Positions 1 through 4,778 of a stretch of DNA of 6,309 bases are shown here, piece after piece (the stretch's first letter is position 1; each line of letters starts with the position of its first letter). Source of the stretch: Pseudomonadota bacterium (GTDB lineage Bacteria > Pseudomonadota > Alphaproteobacteria > UBA2136 > UBA6156). The DNA is taken from NCBI GenBank assembly GCA_009927255.1, contig RFNJ01000153.1, positions 1-6,309 of the forward strand, read 5' to 3'. A program made the translations under genes and the position numbers. A model generated the notes under the pieces. The model saw only the letters and a program-made list of their open reading frames with translations, had not been told where the DNA came from and did no database searches.

Positions 1-1
1 G

Positions 2-196
2 GTGAGGAAGGCTTTGCGCTATTGGCGGCTGAAGCGGGAGATGAGCCAGCAGGAGGTGGCCGCTGCTGTTGGGGTTACGTATCAGATGGTGCAGAAGTAT
101 GAGGCGGCGGAGTCTCGGGTGAGTGTGGGGCGGCTTTGTGATTTAGCTACCGCCTTGGGAGTGGAGATTGTGGATTTGGTGGATTGTCGGGGGTAG
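2..196 (+). CDS. XRE-family helix-turn-helix transcriptional regulator (probably 5'-partial)
   Basis: This is a small DNA-binding regulator of the Cro/C1 (XRE) type. The reading frame opens with GTG at base 2, only one base from the window edge, so the true start may lie upstream; no ribosome binding site can be judged. The 64 visible residues make almost exactly one HTH domain. The first helix is 'ALRYWRLKREMSQQEVAAAVGV' (about residues 4-25), followed by the recognition-helix segment 'TYQMVQKYEAAESRVS' (26-41) and a closing helix 'GRLCDLATALGV' (43-54). The 'GVTYQ-VQKYE' pattern is typical of alphaproteobacterial members. There is no extra sensor or peptidase domain after the HTH, and the protein ends at 'DLVDCRG'. 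The next gene converges on it, so it is not in an operon with anything visible downstream. Its target is unknown. The family call is secure; whether the 64 residues are complete is not. Confidence 0.85.
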   Translation: MRKALRYWRLKREMSQQEVAAAVGVTYQMVQKYEAAESRVSVGRLCDLATALGVEIVDLVDCRG

Positions 197-206
197 GGGC
201 GACAGC

Positions 207-222
207 CTCAAACTTTTTTGAG
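207..222 (+). terminator. Weak AT-rich hairpin after the XRE gene
   Basis: CTCAAA and TTTGAG form a perfect 6-base inverted repeat around a CTTT loop, 11 bases after the XRE stop codon. The stem is AT-rich and no clean T tract follows on the + strand, so this is at best a weak transcription stop for the regulator gene. The short T run lies within the loop and right arm rather than after the stem. Confidence 0.3.
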
Positions 223-230
223 AGTTTAAG

Positions 231-276
231 AAAAGCTGGATCCCAGCCTTCGCTGGGATGACGGCCCACGGGCCGT
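231..276 (-). repeat. Tandem hairpins, including a REP-like dispersed palindrome; probable terminator of the beta-helix gene
   Basis: Two perfect inverted repeats lie side by side. The first is ATCCCAGC / GCTGGGAT around a CTTC loop (240-259). The second is ACGGCCC / GGGCCGT around AC (261-276). The first, with its 'CTGGATCCCAGC...GCTGGGATGACG' flanks, has the form of the short palindromic element scattered through many proteobacterial genomes; on the - strand it translates to the familiar spurious peptide 'VIPAKAGIQ'. The pair sits just past the stop codon of the minus-strand beta-helix gene. On that strand, the second stem-loop to be transcribed is followed shortly by CTTTTCTT, so it can also work as a factor-independent terminator. 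The structures are directly visible; the dispersed-repeat identity is recalled from general experience, since only one copy is present here. Confidence 0.6.
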
Positions 277-279
277 AGT

Positions 280-1383
280 TTAGTGGTTTGGTTTTTGGAG
301 GGTGGGGGTGGTGATGGGGGTTTTTTCGAGGAGGTTGTTTTTGATGGTGGTGATGGGGTTTTGCGGGCATTGGGATTGGGTGAGGAGGATGGGGGTGTAG
401 CCGATGTGCGTGAACTGGTTGTTGGTGATTGCGGTTTGGCAGACGTGGCCCATCAGGCGGATGCCAGCGAAGCGGGTGTGGTGGATGGTGTTGCTGGAGA
501 TGGTGATGTGGCTAACTTGGCCGCCGTTGCTGGCGTTAATATCTATCCCCGCGTGGTGGGTGTAGCGGCCGGTTTTGGCGGGTGGGCTGCCGGTTTGGAT
601 GTGGCTGATGGTGTTGCCCGTGACCGCGATGTGGTGGGCGTTGTGGGTTTTGTAGTAGCCGTCTTGCGCGACCTTAATACCCGCGCAGCAGGTAATGTTA
701 CGGATGGTGTTATCCGCGATGGTGACACTGCTGCCGCCGATGGTGGTGATGCCCCTGCCCCATGCGAGGTTGGCGACGCTGTTGCTGGTGATGGTGATGT
801 TGGTGGTGGGGGAGGGTTCGTTGCCGTAGGAGACCACGGCGATGCCGTCGTCGCCGCTGTTGTTCACCAAATTGTGGCTGATCGTGGCGTCTTGGCTGCC
901 GCCGGTGGCGTGGATGCCGTCGGCCAGTGTATTGAACACTTGGTTGCCGATGATGGTGCTGCTTTGCGCGCCGAGCAGCATAATCCCCCCCCCTGCCCCG
1001 CCCATAATGGTGTTGGAGATAATGGTGGCGCCACTGCCGCGCAGCAGGATGCGCACGCTGGCGGGCATGGTGTTGCGGGTGGTGGGTTTGAGAGTGGCAA
1101 AAGTGAGATTTTTGACGGTGACGCCATTACCAAGCACCACCAGTGCGCTGCGTGAGGGGTTGGTGGCGAGCAGCACCGCGCCTGCGCCATTGATGGTTGT
1201 GCCGGGGGTGCTGATGTGCAGGAGGTTGTTGTAGGGCCAGACGCCACGCGGGAGGGTGATGGTTTGGCTGGGGGATTTTGGGTTGAGGAGGGTTTGGAGG
1301 GTGGCGGTTTGGTCGGGGGGCGATGCATGAACGCTGGCGGCCAGCGCCAATGTGCAAATGAGAGCGAGGTGCAGGAGTTTCAT
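280..1383 (-). CDS. Secreted right-handed parallel beta-helix repeat protein
   Basis: The protein has 367 residues when started at the ATG whose codon is 1383-1381. This start gives a clean signal peptide: 'MKLLHLALICTLALAASVHA', with likely cleavage after A20. An AAGGGG ribosome binding motif lies just upstream, close to the ATG. A longer frame beginning at 1470 would add 29 charged residues before the signal peptide and is rejected. The mature part carries regularly spaced coil motifs of the form 'xxTIxxNxI': about residues 118-126, 141-149, 165-173, 195-203, 219-227, 251-259, 292-300 and 316-324, mostly 23-32 residues apart. This is the pattern of pectate-lyase-like or periplasmic copper-binding-type beta-helices. 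Such proteins are often polysaccharide lyases, hydrolases or epimerases acting in the periplasm or outside the cell. 'SGDDGIAVVSYG' (176-187) puts an acidic pair in a turn and is a possible active site, but the activity cannot be assigned. Codons end in C far more often than in its neighbours, and a run of nine G lies inside the gene. Confidence 0.85.
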   Translation of the reverse strand: MKLLHLALICTLALAASVHASPPDQTATLQTLLNPKSPSQTITLPRGVWPYNNLLHISTPGTTINGAGAVLLATNPSRSALVVLGNGVTVKNLTFATLKPTTRNTMPASVRILLRGSGATIISNTIMGGAGGGIMLLGAQSSTIIGNQVFNTLADGIHATGGSQDATISHNLVNNSGDDGIAVVSYGNEPSPTTNITITSNSVANLAWGRGITTIGGSSVTIADNTIRNITCCAGIKVAQDGYYKTHNAHHIAVTGNTISHIQTGSPPAKTGRYTHHAGIDINASNGGQVSHITISSNTIHHTRFAGIRLMGHVCQTAITNNQFTHIGYTPILLTQSQCPQNPITTIKNNLLEKTPITTPTLQKPNH

Positions 1384-1411
1384 ACCCCTTGATAATGCTT
1401 GAAATTTGGCC

Positions 1412-1440
1412 TTGTTGGAAGGTGAAATTATGCGTATATG
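1412..1440 (+). promoter_or_regulatory. Possible promoter of the methyltransferase gene
   Basis: TTGTTG (1412-1417) and TATATG (1435-1440) are separated by exactly 17 bases and lie 23 bases before the methyltransferase start codon at 1464. The -35 matches the sigma70 consensus at three of six positions and the -10 at four of six, so this is a modest candidate. It sits in the 80-base divergent gap shared with the beta-helix gene, for which no convincing promoter was found on the other strand. Confidence 0.35.
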
Positions 1441-1463
1441 GTGGCAGCGAAAGGGTTTGTGGG

Positions 1464-2192
1464 ATGGCAAAGGTTTTGGAACTTTTAGACCGGCAGTTTG
1501 GCCGTGCAGCGGATGTTTATGCGGCTTTTGGCAGCTATAAGCCGGTTTTGCTAGAGCTTTGCGCGGGCAAAACCGTGCTGGAAGTGGGCGCCGGGCGCAA
1601 CCCGATTTTTAGCCCAGAAGAAATTAAAACCCACAAGATTGATTACCATGCCAATGATATTTCGCAGGTGGAACTGGACAATATGCTGGTGAAGTATCCG
1701 GCGCGGGCTTTTGATACCTGTGCGGCGATTCCCGCCGAGTGGCACGGCAAGTTTGATGTGGTGTTTAGCCGCATGGTGCAGGAGCATGTGCGCGATGGGC
1801 GGGCGTTTTATCGGAACCTGGCGGCGTTGCTAAAGAATGGTGGCTTTGCGCTGAACTTCCACCCCACGCTGTTTGCTTTTCCGTTCATTATGAACCGGAT
1901 TATTCCGGAAAATTTATCGGAGCAGCTGATGTTTATTTTGGCGCCGCAGCGCAGCCGCGAGCGGACGCCGAAATTCCCCGCTTATTACCAATTTTGCCGC
2001 CATAGTGAGGGCGTGGTGGCGGGCATTCGGGCGTGTGGGTTTAGTGCGGTGCGGCTTTACCCGTTTTATTACCATGGGTATTATCGGCGGATTCCGGGGC
2101 TGAGCCAGCTCCACCAATGGTTTAGCCGCTTGGCGCAGGCGCGCAATTGGAAGCTGATTGCGACGTATAGTTATAGCGTGGCGGTTAAATAA
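1464..2192 (+). CDS. Class I SAM-dependent methyltransferase
   Basis: This is a 242-residue methyltransferase using S-adenosylmethionine; its acceptor is unknown. The Rossmann-fold motifs are visible in order. Motif I is 'VLEVGAGRNP' at 38-47. The acidic residue after strand 2 is in 'HANDIS' (D65). The motif IV region is 'KFDVVFSRMVQEHV' at 96-109. A helix-and-strand segment then leads to 'NGGFALNFHP' (125-134), the usual post-motif strand of the Methyltransf_11/23 type. The C-terminal third ('RLYPFYYHGYYRRIP') is rich in Tyr and Arg and may bind the acceptor. The start at 1464 is preceded by GAAAGGG with 8-base spacing. The frame opens earlier, at 1389, but those 25 residues look non-coding and lack a good binding site. 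It is transcribed away from the beta-helix gene and is followed 74 bases later by the VirD4 gene on the same strand. Similar enzymes methylate sugars, lipids or small molecules, and nothing here decides between these. Confidence 0.85.
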   Translation: MAKVLELLDRQFGRAADVYAAFGSYKPVLLELCAGKTVLEVGAGRNPIFSPEEIKTHKIDYHANDISQVELDNMLVKYPARAFDTCAAIPAEWHGKFDVVFSRMVQEHVRDGRAFYRNLAALLKNGGFALNFHPTLFAFPFIMNRIIPENLSEQLMFILAPQRSRERTPKFPAYYQFCRHSEGVVAGIRACGFSAVRLYPFYYHGYYRRIPGLSQLHQWFSRLAQARNWKLIATYSYSVAVK

Positions 2193-2254
2193 CACTGCTT
2201 TAAGAAAGTGCTGATATCTGCGGCTTAGGGGGTTTATTGCGGCGCTGAATACGC

Positions 2255-2260
2255 TATGAT
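2255..2260 (+). promoter_or_regulatory. Possible -10 element directly before the VirD4 start codon
   Basis: TATGAT (2255-2260) matches the -10 consensus at five of six positions and ends only 6 bases before the GTG start at 2267. A weak -35-like TTTATT lies at 2233-2238 with a 16-base gap. If it is used, transcription would begin at or very near the start codon and the mRNA would be leaderless, which would explain why no Shine-Dalgarno sequence is seen. Chance occurrence is quite possible. Confidence 0.3.
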
Positions 2261-2266
2261 GCGCGG

Positions 2267-3871
2267 GTGCTAGGATTTTTGAAATTTAGCCTGATTGCCG
2301 CCATTGCCTTGGGCCTTGGCTGGTTGGTGTTTTTTTATGACTGGGATGCTTTGCTGCATGGCCTTGGGGTGGTGGGGCTGGAATTGCTTTGGACAATAGC
2401 TAAATATGTCGGAATTTATGGTGGCGGGGCGCTGGCGGTTTATTTGATTTATCGGTTTATTCGCGAGCGGCGGACCAAGAGTTATCATCGGCAGATGGAT
2501 AGCCTGAAGGGGATGACCAATAAGGCTTCGAGTGCGCATGGTTCCGCCGACTTTGCCAACACCAGTGATTTGCAGCGGTTTGGGCTGTTGGGCGCGGATG
2601 AAGGGTTTGTGCTGGGGAAATTTAATGAGCAATTTATGGTGCTGCCTTATAGCAAGCCGGGGCACTTGATTACCTTTGCCCCCACCCGCAGTGGTAAGGG
2701 GGTGGGGCAGGTGATTCCGAACCTGCTGACCCACACCGGCAGCGTGGTGGTGAATGACATTAAGGGCGAGAACTTTGCGGTGACGGGGCGGCACCGGGCG
2801 AATTTTAGCAAGGTTTACCGCTTTGCGCCGTTTGAGGATGATAGCGATTGCTTTAACCCCATAGACTTCATTCGCGTGGGCACCGACGACGAAATGGACG
2901 ATGCGAACCTGATTGCCGACATGATTGTGCCGATGGAGAACAGTGATGATCCGTTTTGGGACCGTGAGGCGAAAAACTTGGTGACGGGCTTGATTATGTT
3001 TGTGGCCACCAGCGCGCCCCCTGCCCTGCGCAACATGAGCGAAGTGCGGTTTTTGCTGATGCAGAACACCAAAGATTTTGACGTGACCATTAAGAAAATG
3101 CAGGAGAGCGAAAATGCTTTTGTGAAGCGGGTGGCGAATTCATTCACCGCCACTGAGGCCAAGGTGCGGGCGAGTATTATTTCTACTGCGAAAAGCAAGA
3201 CGGCGATTTGGGACAGCCCCAAGCTGGGCCGCGTGACCGCCAAGAGCGACTTTACGATGGAGGATATTAAGAAAGAGGTGATATCGCTGTATATTGTGAT
3301 TCCGCCTGAGCAGCTGAGCAACTATAAGCCGGTGGTGCGCCTCATGGTGGGCCTTGCCACCACCGCGATGACGCGGCTGAAGCAGAAGCCTGCCAAGCCT
3401 GTTTTGTTCCTGATTGACGAGTTCCCTGCGCTGGGGCACATGGAGCCGATTGAAAGCGGCATTGGGTATCTGGCGGGGTATGGCGTAGTGCTGTGGATGT
3501 TTATTCAGGACTTGAACCAACTGCGCGATATTTATGAGCGGTGGGGCACGTTTATTTCCAACTGCAGTGTGCGGGTGGCGTTTGGGACCAACGACATTGA
3601 TACCGCCAAGACCTTGAGCGAAATGTTGGGCACCACCACCATTAAAGTGGAGAGCGAGGGGAGCGAGAAAAAAGGCATGTTTAGCCTAAGCAGCGGCCCC
3701 ACTAGTGTTAACCGCAGCGAAACCGCCCGCGCGCTGATGACGCCGGATGAAGTGATGCGCCTGCCACACGACAGCCAGCTGGTGTTTGTGCAGGGGTGCA
3801 AGCCGATTGTGGCGGAGAAGATTTTCTACTTTAAGGATCCGGCTTTTGCGGGGATGTTTGACAGTTGGTAG
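2267..3871 (+). CDS. virD4: Type IV secretion system coupling ATPase, VirD4/TraG family
   Basis: This 534-residue inner-membrane ATPase would bring DNA or protein substrates to a type IV secretion channel. Two hydrophobic segments at the N terminus (about 5-24 and 40-63) form the usual membrane anchor with a short periplasmic loop; 'RFIRERR' follows on the cytoplasmic side. 'HGSADFANTSDL' (91-102) is the family's conserved entry to the motor domain. Walker A is 'APTRSGKGV' (138-146, with K144) and Walker B is 'VLFLIDEFPALG' (379-390, with D384 and E385). Further signatures are 'FIQDLNQL' (412-419, with Q414) and 'ALMTPDEVMRLP' (489-500). It is complete but at the short end for the family, ending soon after the motor core. 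An in-frame TGA at 2246-2248 confines the start to GTG 2267 or later. No ATG occurs until residue 77, past the membrane segments, so GTG 2267 is preferred, although no Shine-Dalgarno is visible. No other secretion-channel or relaxase gene is in the window. Confidence 0.93.
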   Translation: MLGFLKFSLIAAIALGLGWLVFFYDWDALLHGLGVVGLELLWTIAKYVGIYGGGALAVYLIYRFIRERRTKSYHRQMDSLKGMTNKASSAHGSADFANTSDLQRFGLLGADEGFVLGKFNEQFMVLPYSKPGHLITFAPTRSGKGVGQVIPNLLTHTGSVVVNDIKGENFAVTGRHRANFSKVYRFAPFEDDSDCFNPIDFIRVGTDDEMDDANLIADMIVPMENSDDPFWDREAKNLVTGLIMFVATSAPPALRNMSEVRFLLMQNTKDFDVTIKKMQESENAFVKRVANSFTATEAKVRASIISTAKSKTAIWDSPKLGRVTAKSDFTMEDIKKEVISLYIVIPPEQLSNYKPVVRLMVGLATTAMTRLKQKPAKPVLFLIDEFPALGHMEPIESGIGYLAGYGVVLWMFIQDLNQLRDIYERWGTFISNCSVRVAFGTNDIDTAKTLSEMLGTTTIKVESEGSEKKGMFSLSSGPTSVNRSETARALMTPDEVMRLPHDSQLVFVQGCKPIVAEKIFYFKDPAFAGMFDSW

Positions 3872-3879
3872 TTTAGGGG

Positions 3880-3908
3880 TTGACGCGTTAAGTACATTAT
3901 AGTATACA
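3880..3908 (+). promoter_or_regulatory. Sigma70-type promoter of the 96-residue gene
   Basis: TTGACG (3880-3885, five of six to consensus) and TATACA (3903-3908, four of six) are spaced by exactly 17 bases in an AT-rich stretch. Transcription would start near 3915, giving a leader of about 50 bases before the ATG at 3965. The -10 lies within ATAGTATACA, which recurs in the same promoter position upstream of the facing gene. It starts 8 bases after the VirD4 stop codon, so the small gene is probably transcribed independently of virD4. Confidence 0.7.
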
Positions 3909-3964
3909 TATAGTTGGCACTGATTGGCGGTTTGCCCCCGCTGCTTCCTTTTTGGAGAAACCTA

Positions 3965-4255
3965 ATGACTGAGACAACCTCTGCTTCGACCGAGCGTAAA
4001 CTTCGGATTTGGTGGGATTTGGATGTGCTGCCAACCAGAATTGATGAATGGCCAATTAAGCATGTGGCGTTTATGAGTGACACCTTTCGTATTGCCGAAG
4101 AGGCCGAGAGGTACTTTGAAAATATGGCCATTGACCGTTACCCAAATGCAAAGGGAATTATCTTTCGCATGGGAGATACTTACCTGGCTTCATCTGGTAG
4201 CGCGTATACTACCTTTATGGTGCGGGTGGTGACTTGGGGGTATAACACTGATTAA
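3965..4255 (+). CDS. Hypothetical small protein, 96 residues
   Basis: I do not recognise this gene. The ATG at 3965 is preceded by TGGAGA with 6-base spacing, a strong ribosome binding site that settles the start; the longer frame from 3914 would begin at or before the predicted transcript start. The product is soluble-looking, with no signal peptide or membrane segment. Visible segments are a possible first strand 'KLRIWWDLDV' (13-22), a strand 'HVAFMS', an acidic amphipathic helix 'DTFRIAEEAERYFENMAI', a strand 'GIIFRM', and a last strand 'TFMVRVVTWG'. This suggests a compact mixed alpha/beta domain with many aromatic residues, but no catalytic motif stands out. It lies 93 bases after virD4 with its own promoter and ends at a strong terminator that also faces the convergent 105-residue gene. 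Real coding is supported by the promoter, binding site and terminator together, not by homology. Confidence 0.72.
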   Translation: MTETTSASTERKLRIWWDLDVLPTRIDEWPIKHVAFMSDTFRIAEEAERYFENMAIDRYPNAKGIIFRMGDTYLASSGSAYTTFMVRVVTWGYNTD

Positions 4256-4273
4256 CCCACATGCTACGAAATG

Positions 4274-4304
4274 AAGCCCCCTGCCTTGCGGCGGGGGGCT
4301 TTTT
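4274..4304 (+). terminator. Strong factor-independent terminator between the convergent small genes
   Basis: A 12-pair stem runs from AAGCCCCCTGCC (4274-4285) through a TTGC loop to GGCGGGGGGCTT (4290-4301), with a single G-T wobble, and is followed directly by a short T run (to 4304). It begins 18 bases after the stop codon of the 96-residue gene. Read on the other strand, the arms carry A-rich flanks and no good T run, so it mainly serves the + strand gene, although the - strand gene ends only 6 bases away at 4310. Confidence 0.88.
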
Positions 4305-4309
4305 AGGCG

Positions 4310-4627
4310 CTATTCGTCGGTTTTTTCCAAGTAGACCCTCAGTTTAGTCACTTGGGAACAGTTGCAGTCGTATATGTTGTAGTCTGAGACTTCTCCGTAA
4401 GCCGTGAGTAGGCAACACGGAGTGGTGGGGAGCGGGTATTCATCTACTTGATGCTTGGCCAGTGCCATAGCTGGCAAACCCAGCTGCTTACGCAGTAAAA
4501 TGCGGGCTTCCAGCGGGCTGCGGGCAAGCACTATGTGGATGCCGTCCTGCTCGGTATTTTCGCCGTACTCACCCACAGTGCCTGTGTAGTGGGTACGGAT
4601 GACGAACAGTTTCAGTTTCTTGCTCAT
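4310..4627 (-). CDS. Hypothetical small protein, 105 residues, four cysteines near the C terminus
   Basis: I do not recognise this gene. The start at 4627-4625 is preceded on its strand by AAGAGG with about 7-base spacing, preferred over an upstream ATG at 4645 that would overlap the binding site. The protein begins 'MSKKLKLFVIRTHYTG', a likely first beta strand. Then come 'DGIHIVLARS' (strand) and 'PLEARILLRKQLG' (basic helix), followed by a Cys-containing region with adjacent cysteines in 'TPCCLLTAYGEV' and a Cys-x-Cys pair in 'IYDCNCSQ', and a final strand 'KLRVYLEKTDE'. The CC and CxC pairs could bind a metal or form disulphides, but no known zinc-finger spacing is recognised. There is no signal peptide or membrane segment. 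Its order of strands and helix loosely resembles that of the convergent 96-residue protein. It has its own promoter about 90 bases upstream and is unlikely to be part of the asnB transcript alone. Confidence 0.72.
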   Translation of the reverse strand: MSKKLKLFVIRTHYTGTVGEYGENTEQDGIHIVLARSPLEARILLRKQLGLPAMALAKHQVDEYPLPTTPCCLLTAYGEVSDYNIYDCNCSQVTKLRVYLEKTDE

Positions 4628-4650
4628 CGTTTGCCTCTTTTGCACCGACC

Positions 4651-4666
4651 GGGGCTTGATTGCCCC
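4651..4666 (-). promoter_or_regulatory. Small hairpin in the leader of the 105-residue gene
   Basis: GGGGC and GCCCC flank a six-base TTGATT loop. On the - strand the hairpin lies in the predicted untranslated leader, about 23 bases before the start codon and 12 or so before the ribosome binding site. No T run follows, so it is not a terminator. It could stabilise the message or be an operator half-site pair; a role is not shown. Confidence 0.3.
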
Positions 4667-4717
4667 AGAAGGCTAGGAGGGAATGGGCGGTGGAAACGGC
4701 AACGATGTTGTGAGTGG

Positions 4718-4746
4718 TGTATACTATGATTTTAGGAAGAGGGCAA
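4718..4746 (-). promoter_or_regulatory. Sigma70-type promoter of the 105-residue gene
   Basis: On the - strand, TTGCCC (4746-4741) and TATACA (4723-4718) are separated by exactly 17 bases. The predicted transcript would start near 4711, leaving a leader of about 84 bases. The -10 is embedded in ATAGTATACA, identical to the -10 region of the promoter at 3880-3908. It lies between the end of the asnB-like gene (4779) and the small gene, supporting separate transcription. Confidence 0.6.
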
Positions 4747-4778
4747 GACCCCTGCTATTGGTGTGTTTTATGAAGAAT

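Noticed and set aside
143..370. Minus-strand frame containing the peptide VIPAKAGIQ
   Set aside because: This peptide is the usual false translation of a dispersed palindromic repeat; the frame overlaps the XRE gene and has no ribosome binding site.
283..1155. Long open frame of 290 codons on the + strand, rich in Gly, Val, Asp and Ala
   Set aside because: It is the antisense shadow of the beta-helix gene. Its low-complexity GDV/GDG composition comes from reverse-reading Asn-Thr-Ile repeats, and the opposite frame has a signal peptide and a clear fold.
1389..1463. Upstream extension of the methyltransferase to an earlier ATG
   Set aside because: The extra 25 residues lack family character and cover the likely promoter; the ATG at 1464 has a well-placed GAAAGGG.
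3140..3801. Minus-strand frames opposite virD4
   Set aside because: The + strand frame has unmistakable coupling-ATPase motifs throughout; the antisense frames show no domain or binding site.
3965..4627. Toxin-antitoxin pair or secreted effector with immunity protein
   Set aside because: The genes are convergent with separate promoters rather than overlapping in one operon, neither protein shows a known toxin motif or a basic secretion tail, and only position next to virD4 would suggest it.
4651..4666. GGGGC-TTGATT-GCCCC hairpin as terminator of the asnB-like gene
   Set aside because: No T run follows on either strand, and it lies downstream of the promoter for the 105-residue gene, so termination there would block that gene.
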